This document shows positions 1 to 11,137 of a stretch of DNA of 64,000 bases, in pieces (the first letter of the stretch is position 1; the number at the start of each line of letters is the position of its first letter). The DNA is from Linyphia triangularis (taxonomy: Eukaryota; Arthropoda; Arachnida; Araneae; Linyphiidae), in the NCBI GenBank assembly GCA_963978545.1, contig OZ021723.1, forward strand, positions 10,707,593-10,771,592, in the 5' to 3' direction. The notes below the pieces were generated by a model. It was not told where the DNA came from and did not search any database. It was given only the letters and a program-made list of their open reading frames with translations. Made by a program: the position numbers and the translations under genes.

Positions 1-2725
1 ATATTTTTAATTTTAATTGAGTTTTAAAATTTCCGAAATATTTTTTTTTTTTTGTGTTTTTAAGCAGACACAATTTAGTATTTCCTGAATAGCAACTGAA
101 ATATAAATAAAACTGACTTTCTGTCACACGGATTTGGGGACCGTTTCACGTAAAAACTACCTAACGGATTAGGATGAAATTTGGTATATCGCTTAATTAA
201 ACGACCAGCAGTAAAATAGGCGATATATTTTTAATTTTAATTGAGTTTTAAAATTTCCGAAATATTTTTTTTTTTTGGTGTTTTTAAGCAGACACAATTT
301 AGTATTTCCTGAATAGCAACTGAAATATAAATAAAACTGACTTTCTGTCACACGGATTTGGGGACCGTTTCACGTGAAAACTACCTAACGGATTAGGATG
401 AAATTTGGTATATCGCTTAATTAAACGACCAGCAGTAAAATAGGCGATATATTTTTAATTTTAATTGAGTTTTAAAATTTCCGAAATATTTTTTTTTTTT
501 TTGGTGTTTTTAAGCAGACACAATTTAGTATTTCCTGAATAGCAACTGAAATATAAATAAAACTGACTTTCTGTCACACGGATTTGGGGACCGTTTCACG
601 TGAAAACTACCTAACGGATTAGGATGAAATTTGGTATATCGCTTAATTAAACGACCAGCAGTAAAATAGGCGATATATTTTTAATTTTAATTGAGTTTTA
701 AAATTTCCGAAATATTTTTTTTTTTTTTTGGTGTTTTTAAGCAGACACAATTTAGTATTTCCTGAATAGCAACTGAAATATAAATAAAACTGACTTTCTG
801 TCACACGGATTTGGGGACCGTTTCACGTGAAAACTACCTAACGGATTAGGATGAAATTTGGTATATCGCTTAATTAAACGACCAGCAGTAAAATAGGCGA
901 TATATTTTTAATTTTAATTGGGTTTTAAAATTTCCGAAATAATTTTTTTGTTTTTTGTTTTTAAGCAGACACAATTTAGTATTTCCTGAATAGCAACTGA
1001 AATATAAATAAAACTGACTTTCTGTCACACGGATTTGGGGACCGTTTCACGTAAAAACTACCTAACGGATTAGGATGAAATTTGGTATATCGCTCAATTA
1101 AACGACCAGCAGTAAAATAGGCGATATATTTTTAATTTTAATTGAGTTTTAAAATTTCCGAAATATTTTTTTTTTTTTTTTTGTGTTTTTAAGCAGACAC
1201 AATTTAGTATTTCCTGAATAGCAACTGAAATATAAATAAAACTGACTTTCTGTCACACGGATTTGGGGACCGTTTCACGTGAAAACTACCTAACGGATTA
1301 GGATGAAATTTGGTATATCGCTTAATTAAACGACCAGCAGTAAAATAGGCGATATATTTTTAATTTTAATTGGGTTTTAAAATTTCCGAAATAATTTTTT
1401 TTTTTTTTTGTTTTTAAGCAGACACAATTTAGTATTTCCTGAATAGCAACTGAAATATAAATAAAACTGACTTTCTGTCACACGGATTTGGGGACCGTTT
1501 CACGTAAAAACTACCTAACGGATTAGGATGAAATTTGGTATATCGCTTAATTAAACGACCAGCAGTAAAATAGGCGATATATTTTTAATTTTAATTGAGT
1601 TTTAAAATTTCCGAAATAATTTTTTTTTGGTGTTTTTAAGCAGACACAATTTAGTATTTCCTGAATAGCAACTGAAATATAAATAAAACTGACTTTCTGT
1701 CACACGGATTTGGGGACCGTTTCACGTAAAAACTACCTAACGGATTAGGATGAAATTTGGTATATCGCTTAATTAAACGACCAGGAGTAAAATAGGCGAT
1801 ATATTTTTAATTTTAATTGAGTTTTAAAATTTCCGATAAAACTGACTTTCTGTCACACGGATTTGGGGACCGTTTCACGTAAAAACTACCTAACGGATTA
1901 GGATGAAATTTGGTATATCGCTTAATTAAACGACCAGGAGTAAAATAGGCGATATATTTTTAATTTTAATTGAGTTTTAAAATTTCCGAAATAATTTTTT
2001 TTTTTTTGGTGTTTTTAAGCAGACACAATTTAGTATTTCCTGAATAGCAACTGAAATATAAATAAAACTGACTTTCTGTCACACGAATTTGGGGACCGTT
2101 TCACGTAAAAACTACCTAACGGATTAGGATGAAATTTGGTATATCGCTTAATTAAACGACCAGGAGTAAAATAGGCGATATATTTTTAATTTTAATTGAG
2201 TTTTAAAATTTCCGAAATAATTTATTTTTTTTGGTGTTTTTAAGCAGACACAATTTAGTATTTCCTGAATAGCAACTGAAATATAAATAAAACTGACTTT
2301 CTGTCACACGGATTTGGGGACCGTTTCACGTAAAAACTACCTAACGGATTAGGATGAAATTTGGTATATCGCTTAATTAAACGACCAGCAGTAAAATAGG
2401 CGATATATTTTTAATTTTAATTGAGTTTTAAAATTTCCGAAATATTTTTTTTTTGGTGTTTTTAAGCAGACCCAATTTAGTATTTCCTGAATAGCAACTG
2501 AAATATAAATAAAACTGACTTTCTGTCACACGGATTTGGGGACCGTTTCACGTAAAAATTACCTAACGGATTAGGATGAAATTTGGTATATCGCTTAATT
2601 AAACGACCAGCAGTAAAATAGGCGATATATTTTTAATTTTAATTGAGTTTTAAAATTTCCGAAATAATAATTTTTTTTGGTGTTTTTAAGCAGACACAAT
2701 TTAGTATTTCCTGAATGGCAACTGA
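1..2725 (+). repeat. ~225-bp tandem array derived from Helitron 5' end
   Basis: At least 12 direct units can be phased on the motif GACTTTCTGTCACACGG, at 115, 339, 565, 792, 1016, 1244, 1469, 1691, 1844, 2070, 2295 and 2517. Spacing is 222-228 bp except one 153-bp unit (1691-1844) that lacks the poly-T to GCAACTGAA part. Most length variation is in one poly-T run. Two subtypes exist: most units read ACCAGCAGTAAAAT, while units around 1780, 1930 and 2160 read ACCAGGAGTAAAAT. The first bases of the window lie inside a further unit, so the real copy number is higher. Confidence 0.93.
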
Positions 2726-2781
2726 ATGATAATCTTCGTTTGGTTTGTTTTGAAAATCGCAAATGATATTCTACATTCACA

Positions 2782-2945
2782 ATGCCTAGAAAAAAAACGC
2801 CCATCATTAAGCAAAATCGACAAAAAAGTTTTTCAAAAACGTTTAAAGAGGAACGAATTATACAAAATGACAACCAAGAAGCTTCGACTTCGCGGCAGCC
2901 GGACATTTCCCCAGAGGACAGTTACAAAGAGGCTCTCCAATGACT
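2782..2945 (+). pseudogene. Helitron protein N-terminus, broken copy
   Basis: Starts at the same ATG context (CACAATGCCTAGAAAA) as the better copy at 58825 on the minus strand. It matches for about 130 bp, but one extra A in the lysine-codon run after the start and an inserted TA before ACAAAATG shift the frame. It then loses the arginine-rich segment and runs into unrelated AT-rich DNA. Not expected to make protein. The frame starting at 2726 reaches partly through it only because of the frameshift. Confidence 0.7.
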
Positions 2946-3332
2946 TAATAACTGTGTATAAAGTAACTTATTTTTATGATGATATTTTGTTTACCACAAA
3001 TAATTTATTTTTTTACCAACAATAAATAATGAAATTTTTTACGACAATAAATAAATAATATCTGCATGAACATCCTATATCTGTTTAAAAAATTTACTGT
3101 AATTTATAATGTAATTTTGTAAAAGATTTAAACTCAAATAGTGCTTAAAACTATTTTCGTAACATATTATAAACAGACTTACTTTATTGTACTTATTTTT
3201 ACATATATATACTTATACATATTACTACAGCATGCTTTGTAAACTTTCCATTTATTAAACTTTTATATTACTTTTATTTAGTACCAAAAACTGAGTTTAT
3301 CCGTCAACGACGTTCCACGCAGCTAGTTAGTA

Positions 3333-3374
3333 TATATTTATGAAGAATTTCTTTCTGATTCCAAATATTTAAAC
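3333..3374. repeat. 42-bp perfect inverted repeat, left copy
   Basis: These 42 bases are identical, in inverted orientation, to 8574-8615. The left copy begins 6 bp after the Helitron 3' end at 3326. Similarity stops on both sides except for a few bases of TTAGT-like flank. Confidence 0.85.
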
Positions 3375-3469
3375 ATAAGTTCTTTAAAAAAATTAGTTAT
3401 TTAAATATTAAGAAAAGAAAATGCCCCAAAACCGAGCCAAAACCAGTCCGATCAAAACACACAACCAAA

Positions 3470-3657
3470 TCTGTGACGTCAAGAGATCCTTCCGTTTCTA
3501 TGGTTATGGTAAGGTTTCTGCCAAATAGTTGGCGTTGATTTGATAGACCATTGCCATATCCGGTGCAGGTTAGCGTGATTCGCGAGAAACTTTCAAAACT
3601 GGTTTCCGCTGCTGCATTTCAAGTTAAGATGGTTGAGATCTTTTGACGTCACATTCA
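3470..3657. mobile_element. Possible small MITE with TGACGTCA ends
   Basis: Inverted ends TGTGACGTCAAGAGATC (left) and GATCTTTTGACGTCACA (right) enclose about 185 bp of higher GC than the surroundings. The ends contain the palindrome TGACGTCA, a CREB/ATF-type site, but its placement at both termini fits a terminal inverted repeat better than a promoter. No clear target duplication was seen. Confidence 0.4.
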
Positions 3658-4113
3658 ATTCGAGTCGAATGAATCGCTTTCTCGCCAACGACTGACAAGG
3701 GAACTTTGATTGCAAATTGAAAAAAAAAAAAATAATAACAATAATTATAATAATAATAATAATAAATAACTAAAAAAAAAAAGTGGATTGATCAGAAATT
3801 TTTGTGTTTATGACCTTTTTGAAACATTTAGAATTGAATAAAAAAAATTTAAAAATGGGGGAATCGTCCCAGTGTCTTCAGTGTTATTTTATATGACAAA
3901 GATAAAATGATATTGTTAGGCATTTTTCCTGTGAATTGTTTTTATTTTTGTTTCTTTTCTTTTTCTTTTTGAAGTTCTATTTTTTTATATTATTATTATT
4001 ATTATTGATATTATTATTATTATTATTGCTATTTTTCGGCAGCGATAATACAGGCAGGAAGGAGTTGGTGGTCCGCGGTCTAGTCGGGAGGTTTCGGGAC
4101 CGTTTAGCGTGTT
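3658..4113. other. No gene seen; AT-rich simple repeats
   Basis: Poly-A, (AAT)n near 3737-3766 and (TTA)n near 3990-4030. The leucine/phenylalanine-rich frame at 3936-4151 is a product of the T-rich simple repeat and is not a gene. Confidence 0.6.
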
Positions 4114-4117
4114 TTAA

Positions 4118-4840
4118 GGTATACATATACATTAGAAATCTCGAAATTTGACTCAAGTTTGCGTTTTTCTTTTTTGGTTTTAAAATATTCCCGAATTCAT
4201 TACCTTTAAAATGATACCATTTTCTTTCTGAGACTCAAATTACTTTTTTAATTACAGTAGGTTTTGTGAACCTGTTTTGTATCACGTTCATTAGCGTAGT
4301 AAACTTTAAACGCTTTTTCTGAAGAATGACATTTTGGTGTTATATGACTTTACGCCAACGGTCATAACTTCACAATAAATTGTCCGATTTACAGAATTCT
4401 AATTTTGTTTTGTCGGCAATAGTTGTGAATGTGTTTTCTATGGAGCATCTAATATATATTGTCATGAACAAATTTTTTATGCATATTTTAATCTTAATTT
4501 TTTGTTAAAAGCTATGTATTTTTTTTAACTTTTTATGTAAAAACTTATAATTAAATAAATATTGAAGCCAAATTCAAAATTCTCCATAGGAACATGCGTC
4601 AATGCAATATATTTTATTTGCAATAAAAATATTAACTCTAAATTAATTACAAGTTTATTTATGTATGTTCTAATAATGTCCTAATTAGTCACTTTAATTT
4701 CAATTAGCTGATTAAAAAATTGACGGAAAAAGAAAGTTTATACATAAAAATGCATTATTTTTAATTCTGATATACTTCCAAAAAGTTTGAAATTATAACC
4801 TAAAAATTAGAGGAAATCTTCTCAATTGTATATGTATACC
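4118..4840 (+). mobile_element. TTAA-flanked MITE, family T3, copy a
   Basis: 723-bp element bounded on both sides by TTAA (4114-4117 and 4841-4844), with terminal inverted repeats GGTATACATATAC / GTATATGTATACC. A copy of the same 723-bp length lies inverted at 32357-33079 and a diverged 732-bp copy at 55705-56436. TTAA target duplication is the hallmark of piggyBac-type transposition, so this is probably a non-autonomous piggyBac-like element. No coding sequence. Confidence 0.8.
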
Positions 4841-4844
4841 TTAA

Positions 4845-5318
4845 TAGCAAAATTGTTTGCACTTGATTCTTTGGGAAATTTTGTTAGTTAGAACAGCCTA
4901 TTCGCGCTAAATGAGTGAATTGGAATTTGAGCGTTGTTTTGAAAAGAGCTCAGCGCTTGTTTACTGTTACAGTGCCTGAATTATTATTGTTATACAAGCG
5001 AAGTTGTATGCAATGAAGCTGTTATTAAATTTTGGAAACGGTTTCGCTGTTGTTTTAAGGAGTTTTGTTAGCATTTGAACGAAGAATGAATTATAGCTTT
5101 TATTTTATGAAAGCTGTATCGACATTTCGTCTGAGAAAATTCATAACAATATTTAAAAAAATTGAACAACTAAGTGGATGAGTGGGGTATACATAAATAA
5201 ACTCTCGGATAGTGAGTTTTAAGATTCTGAAATAATAAAATCAAAGAAATCAATTTCAGCGAGTATGCTTCTCTTGTATCTTGAATGGCTATAGTCTTAA
5301 ATATAAACTGCACAGTCT
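4845..5318. other. No gene seen
   Basis: AT-rich sequence without long frames, hairpins or recognisable repeats, apart from a few GC-richer words near 4900-5060. Confidence 0.5.
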
Positions 5319-5326
5319 ATATTAAC

Positions 5327-5796
5327 GTTATGAATTTTTCCACTGAGGCAATGATGGCACAGTTTTCACGGTTTAAAAATATTTATTCTCTCTTCAGAAA
5401 ACTCACAAAATTTATTCACAGGCAACAGTTTAATTACTCTCAAGCTTCAACACAAGCTTCAACAAAAATAACTTCGAATTCAGAGATTATACAAGCTCAC
5501 TCCAATAGGTAAACAAAGCGATCAGCTTTCAACGAAGTCCGAAGTCCATCTGAAAACTTTCCCGTTCTCCAGTCTTTTATATACAAGCGCGTGAGACATT
5601 CTCGAAATTTCCAGCCAATTCATCGGAACAGAAATATCTCGAAACTTCTCGATTGCTTTAGGTGTTGCCACCTTTTTCTAACTTGTATAATCGATATTAA
5701 TTAATAAATAAAATACAATAATTAATACATTAATTACAATAGAATTTTGAAATAATACGTCACTATTTACAATATATACAGACAATTTGTGCAACA
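5327..5796 (-). mobile_element. Solo LTR, probably Gypsy-like
   Basis: On the minus strand the segment starts TGTTGCAC and ends TTCATAAC, flanked on both sides by the identical 8-mer GTTAATAT (plus strand ATATTAAC at 5319-5326 and 5797-5804). It contains a TATA-type box (TATATAAAAG, complement of about 5575-5584) followed by two AATAAA signals, the order expected in an LTR. Its first bases resemble the LTR-like start at 57149. No internal retrotransposon sequence adjoins it, so it is read as a solo LTR left by recombination. Eight bases is longer than the usual Gypsy duplication, so the exact end may be a few bases off. Confidence 0.6.
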
Positions 5797-5804
5797 ATAT
5801 TAAC

Positions 5805-6803
5805 TTCCTTATTGTCATCGTAGCTAACTATGCTTTACCATATTACGGTTGTGGATATAAAATTGTTACGACATAAAGAAGTCACATAGAATAATTTCTT
5901 TAGCGAAAACTAATTTTTTTTAAGTAAATTATTCATATATACGCTGCTTCTTTTCAGAACAGAAGACGAAAAATTAGCAAATTTAAATATAAATTAAAAT
6001 ACTTATCATAACCAACAATTATGAAAATTTTTGATTAAAATACCTTGATAAAACAAAGAACGTAAGCAAATTATCTAATGAACTTTTACTAAAGGAATTC
6101 AGAGAATTTGAATATTTATGCGTAGATCGAGAATTCCGCTGGTATTCATTCCAGAAATATTTCTACGAAGTTATTAACACGATAAAGAAAAGGCGCAATT
6201 TCAATTCTGAAGGGGTAAAAAAAAATGTTACCTTCATTATTGTATTTTCAATAAAGAGGTTTATTTACGCTTCCCTTTCAAGTTATAACAAAATAGCTAT
6301 TTCTGATTGTATCATATTTTCATTTGGCACTGTTGCGCGTTTCATAAACTTGATGAATTTTGTGCACGACATTATTTAAAGTGTTTATTACTTTTTCATC
6401 AACATCATAAAACCGAAAACATGTGAATGGAAGTTATGTGTAACGATGTCACAGTCAATTTCTTTTCGCGGGCACAAATAAAGCACGCATTGTGATTGGC
6501 TGATAAATGTGAAAAATCACATTTGTTTTTTATACGTGTGTCGCGATTGTTTACAAAGTATGTCGCATTGCCATTGGATGAAATCCCGCTTATAATTACG
6601 TTTTGAATAAGGTCAATGCACCTTTAAACACAAATTAGAAATTTTCAAATTGTAATGGAGGCGTTGGAGGTTTATTGCGAAGAACGCGGGAAATAAATGG
6701 CGCATTGTGATTGGCTTATGGAAGGTGAAAATTCGATAAGGTTTATTGTGATTGGTTATAACTTAATTTCCTGTATTATACTAATAAGGTAATGTTCTAG
6801 TTA
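5805..6803. other. No gene seen; cluster of ATTGG motifs
   Basis: Mostly AT-rich, unassigned. Between about 6490 and 6770 there are four similar words of the kind CATTGTGATTGGCT, CATTGCCATTGG and TTATTGTGATTGG, i.e. inverted CCAAT boxes, in a slightly GC-richer setting. There is no adjacent open frame to connect them to. Confidence 0.4.
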
Positions 6804-6980
6804 CAGTAGCCTCTCGATATATCGCGCCTGTAGGTAGACAAGCAAAATTCACGATATATCCGATTGCGCGATATATAGAACGATATGATAAAATGGGAAA
6901 TCAGAAAAAATGGGAGACATTGCAAAAACGCGATTTATCCAAATGCACGGTATATTGATATACGATTTAACGAGGTATTA
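6804..6980. mobile_element. Small pogo/Tigger-like MITE
   Basis: About 177 bp beginning TA-CAGTAGCCTCTCGATATATC and ending with the diverged inverse (GATATACGATTTAACGAGG, then TATTAC). The CAGT start after TA, and the 'base-pair-rich then TATATCG' form, match other TA-flanked pogo-like ends in this window. The right boundary is uncertain. Confidence 0.5.
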
Positions 6981-7390
6981 CTTTAATTAAAATAACCTAA
7001 CTTCCTAAATTTAACATCTTCATTTCTTAAATTGTTAAATTATATAATCCCTTGGAAAATTGATTCAGGGCATTTTAGAATAACTTTCATTTGAATCCTT
7101 TATAACGCATTTTATGCATGGAACGATTTATTATTTTATTCGAATTATTTTGATAATGGCATTGATAGACCTCTGTATGAATCGCATTCAAATATAGATG
7201 AGTTGAGGTGCTCTACTGCACCGGAAAGTCTTTGAATAAAGATGTAGACAAATGAAATGGTAGATTTCTCTTATAGAGTAGATTTCTGAAGTAGATTTCC
7301 CTAAAGCTTCCGCTAAAAAGTGATGAATACAACAAACACTTTAATTTACCATGAAATATTTATTAAAAATTCAATTTTCCTTTTCATGTT
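6981..7390. other. No gene seen
   Basis: AT-rich, with several GTAGATTTC-type short direct repeats around 7255-7300. It may hold the 5' part of the Helitron that ends at 8126. Confidence 0.4.
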
Positions 7391-7399
7391 ATGAAAACA

Positions 7400-8126
7400 A
7401 CAACATTTTACAAAACGATTACTAATAGGGCTACAGCTCTGAAATTTTCAACATAAGTAGTTTTGGCCTTCTAATTGTATACATCACAAACGGAACGTTA
7501 AAATTTTGATTAGTTCTTTTTTAATTAATTTTTTTAATTATGTAATAAATATGTTACAAAACGATATCTAATAGGGCTACATATCTGAAATTTTCAACAC
7601 AAGTAGTTTTGGCCTTCTAATTGAACTGACAAAAAGAATGTTAAAATTTTAATTTGTTTTTCAATTAATTTTTTCACAAAAAGCGACTTCGATTAGGCCT
7701 AGATCTCTGAAAGGTTCAACATAAGTAGTTTTAGCCCCTAATTTTGCTTTCCACAAACACGTATTAAAATAATCTTAAATGGGTGTTGTATTATTGTATT
7801 AACGGGGAATTTTTTTTTCATGACAAGGAAGAGGCTTCCTACATTAAGTCTTTACGTAGCAATTAGATTTTAGTGAGTGAAGGGAGCCTATGCTTGCATA
7901 GCAATGAACCTTTTAATGAGTGAAATAAGCCTGTGTTTACGTGTCCGTGAACTTTTCAACGAACGAAAAGAGCTCGATTTTGCGTAGCGATGAATCTTTC
8001 TGCGAGCGAAGCGCCAAAAACTGGGTTCTATACACGAATGACAGATTTCCGCAATGCGAGGCCTCACGGCTAGCTAAAATATTGCACATGTTAAAATTTC
8101 GTAGCGAAGCACGGGTATTTAGCTAG
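7400..8126 (+). mobile_element. Helitron H2, second family, 3' part
   Basis: The 3' end reads TTTCGTAGCGAAGCACGGG then TATTTAGCTAG|T. TTCG-TAG-CGAA forms the subterminal hairpin and CTAG|T is the Helitron terminus at 8126. Upstream are degenerate modules of the type GCATAGCAATGAACCTTT and GCGTAGCGATGAATCTTT, and three direct units containing AATAGGGCTACA..CTGAAATTTTCAACA (about 7400-7750). The same hairpin region and the same unit, greatly amplified, occur in reverse at 34428-37260. The left end was not located. Confidence 0.7.
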
Positions 8127-8176
8127 TGTTAAAATATGACATAGTTATTTTTAATTTCAATTGCTTTTAGTTAAAA

Positions 8177-8206
8177 ATATGGGTAATTGAAAGTGAAAAC
8201 ATCCGT
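8177..8206 (-). repeat. Fragment of family B terminal hairpin
   Basis: ATATGGGTAATTGAAAGTGA matches the terminal hairpin of repeat family B (see 13829-14597) in reverse orientation. The rest of the element is absent. Confidence 0.45.
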
Positions 8207-8573
8207 AACTTCAAAATATTCATCAAACTACGTTCCAGAATTTATTTATTAAAAATGAACGTGAATTTATGCATTTACTTTCAAATATATTTTTATTTAT
8301 TCTGGTTAAAACATTTTCGGCAGCAGGAAAGAGTTTCATCAATGATCGGTTAAAATTATTTCTCTTACAGCGTTACTGAGAAAGGCAGTTGTTGCGAAAC
8401 ACAACTCAACTCAGCTTTGTAAGAAAGTTTCAGTTCTTGTTTGGTTCTTAAAGTGTCGGTTCTTGTGTGTAAAATGTGACATTCGTGAAGTGAGTGCTTA
8501 GTAAATGGAATGTTCTTTCTTTGAATCAGCGCGTCTGTTTTTTTTAGTGATCAGGATAATTCTCATTGTAATT

Positions 8574-8615
8574 GTTTAAATATTTGGAATCAGAAAGAAA
8601 TTCTTCATAAATATA
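8574..8615. repeat. 42-bp perfect inverted repeat, right copy
   Basis: Identical reverse complement of 3333-3374. It is embedded in AT-rich DNA with no element end recognised next to it. Confidence 0.85.
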
Positions 8616-10135
8616 AACTAATTTCACTCGTTTTTTTAAAAAAAATGCGGGAATTGTCCTCGATAATTGCCGTAACATATCTCTATCCAATACCGATTAA
8701 ACCTCCTCTAATTTCAAAAGAAAAATGCAGAAACAAACACTGTTTCCATTCAAATTTTTTGAATTCTAAAACACACACACACAAAAAAAAGCAAACGATT
8801 TTGATCACCGTCTTTCATTATTGGAATATTTGATTTCTGTTCGAGGGCCATTGTTTGGTGGAATCTGTGGGTGCCTCTTCCATTCGGAATGGGAGAAGGG
8901 GGGGGGGGGGTCTGATCACAGCAGAATATCTCATTAAACGCCTGCATACCTTTCAATAGGGGGAAATCATTTCTCATATACAGCTCCTAACCCTGGACTG
9001 AAAATCGATGGAATCTGGAATTAATAGACGCTAAAACTCCCCTTTTTCGAATTCGAGTTCTCTCTTATTACCGAGTCCACAATTCTTTATATTGCCAGTT
9101 TCTTGTGGAATAGATTTTCGAATAGCATTTCAATTGGACGAATATTCTCCCCCCCCCCCCCCTCCTTGCTTTGGAAAATGTGACGTGGCTGTCAGAAAAA
9201 TGATTAAATCTTTCAGATATGGTTATTGGAATTGTCGTTTAAATAGAATATTCCTGAAAGCTATAAGAAATGAAAGGGAAACTCATTCGGGTGTAATTAA
9301 GGACTCGCTAGCTTAGTGTTTTACATTTGTTCTGTTTTTATTAATAATAACTATAATAATTGAGAAGGCAAACTTGGGATTATGACAGTAACTGTCATTA
9401 AAAAGTCGCTTCTACACCTTTTTAAAGTTTTATTCAGTTATCACGTCACGAGTTAGTTTACAAAGAAAAACTTCGCCAAGTTGGCGAGTTTGACAACAAA
9501 TTTGGCGACAAATCTTGACAAGTACTATTTACAATAAATGTGAACATTTCATAGTAGATTTACGATGGAAGCATTCTTCCGGTAGAATTTTAAAACACTT
9601 CTGGTTAAATTTATGCGATTTTAATCAACTAGGGGGCTCCGCGCCCTGCTCGCTAATGCTCGCCAACCACCTGGATTGCTATGCAATCTCCTTGGCTCGC
9701 TTTGCTCGCCTCAAAGTGAAGCATTTAAAATATGCCCTAGCAAAAAGCTATTTCAGATGCATAATGCCATGAAACTGAAAACGTTTTGTTATTTATGAAG
9801 AGCCAGAATACTTGTCGAGACGCGTTAAGCAGGGATAGTGTGTCAAAGTAGTAGAAAGTTCTTGGAAAACAGCAAAAATAAATAGTATCTGTACATAGTA
9901 TATTTAAAAAAGATAGATTATTTCATTGAACAATTAAAATTTACGGGCTGGTTTCATATGAAGCGCCAAAATAATTTAAGTTCATTAACGAAGCAATTAT
10001 ATGTTCGCATTATCTTTTTTGCGATACTTAGAAAATAAAATAAAACAGTGAAAGGCCAAATATCCGACATTCAATTAATCGGAATTTTTTGAAAATCAAA
10101 TTTGGCGAGAAAATTAGCCTTATTTTTTCGCCAAA

Positions 10136-10174
<39 letters not shown>

Positions 10175-10732
10175 TATGAGATTTTGAAGTTAAGTGGGTA
10201 GTTTTATTCGTTATTTTGATAGTTTTCAATTCGTAATAGCTGAATTTGAACTGATTAGAAATGAATATAGGTTCAGATTTACTGCACAATGCCTCTTGGC
10301 GATTTTTTGAAAGTTGGTGATTTAGAGCTGAATGTAACCCGGTGACCTCCGGAACATGTTCCAGCAGAAAACTTTTCTGAAAAGTCTGGTTTATTCGAAA
10401 TTCTAATTCAAAAGAAATGTACACATCTTGGATCTATTTATTCTTGCATCATCGTAACTATTAAATCAATACATTTTAAATAGGCAATAATTTCTATCTG
10501 TAGACTATTTTAAGAAAAACAAAATGTTATAGCGAATCCAAGTTGTTGCTGTTGCCAGATCTATTAGTCAAATTTCAAAAGATATATTGCGATTTGCTTA
10601 ATTGTTGAATTTGGAAATTCGTGCATAAAGTACATTTAGAAGATTTGTGATTGTATACTTGAAGTCGTTGCCATTCTGCTCACTGAAATACAGCCGAATT
10701 TGGACGTTACGCAAGAGAATTATATATATAGA
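8616..10732. other. No gene seen; simple tracts and diverged repeats
   Basis: Holds a short (CA)n near 8770, a G run near 8900, a C run near 9150 and poly-T at 10137-10168. About 9475-9640 resembles 11165-11330: both carry 'ATTTACAATAAATGTG' and 'TTTTAAAACA(C/T)TTCTGG'. A GC-rich, hairpin-bearing patch lies at about 9630-9720. Open frames here are short, with no domain I recognise. Confidence 0.5.
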
Positions 10733-11137
10733 TTAAAGCCTCGGGCACGATACGAGCGGTGAGCGGCGAAAGACCTGCGGCAGACAGATTGAGTAATAGA
10801 ACGGTGGGAGCTGTTCTGGTTACAATGAAAGTGAAGGTGATATTTTCCATAAATTCTAAACATGACGTCATCAAGCGAACTAGCTGAGCGCTTTATTTTG
10901 AGTGATTATCACATACAAGATGAAGTTTATGTCTAAAACCAAAATTGTTTAATAGTGGGGAGATTATCACAAAACATCGCTTAAACATACGTTTTTTTTA
11001 AAATATAACATTTCAAATTATATTTCAAAAACCGCCTTCACTCTCATCGTAGCCAGAACAACTCGCACTGTTCTATCACTCCTCCGGTCTGCCGCAAGTC
11101 TTTCACCGCTAGCCGCTCGTATCGTGCCAGATGCTTA
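10733..11137. mobile_element. Foldback MITE, GC-rich ends
   Basis: About 405 bp with long, imperfect inverted ends: GGCACGATACGAGCGG at the left and CCGCTCGTATCGTGCC at the right. The match continues inward past GACCTGCGGCAGAC / GTCTGCCGCAAGTC to the ACTGTTCTATCACTC region. Both ends abut TTAA/TTAAA-like bases, but the duplication length cannot be fixed from one copy. No coding sequence. Confidence 0.7.

Larger units (their letters stand above)
1..3326 (+). mobile_element. Helitron H1 with tandemly amplified 5' end
   Basis: Rolling-circle (Helitron) element, left end outside the window. The right end carries the hairpin CCGTC-AAC-GACG followed by GCAGCTAG and a host T at 3327, the CTRR|T arrangement expected of a Helitron 3' end. 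The compact relative at 58483-59099 (minus strand) has the same 3' end and the same 5' region, so the array at the left is a repeated copy of the element's own first ~220 bp. After the array come a broken copy of the N-terminal coding region and a unique AT-rich stretch (about 2946-3260) before the shared 3' terminus. No Rep or helicase domain is present, so the element cannot be autonomous. Family assignment rests on termini and on comparison of the two copies seen here. Confidence 0.8.

Noticed and set aside
1..2725. Centromeric satellite
   Set aside because: The unit equals a Helitron 5' end and the array ends inside that Helitron, so an element origin explains it better.
3470..3660. Promoter with two CRE sites
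   Set aside because: The two TGACGTCA sites form inverted ends of one segment and no gene follows; a MITE is the simpler reading.
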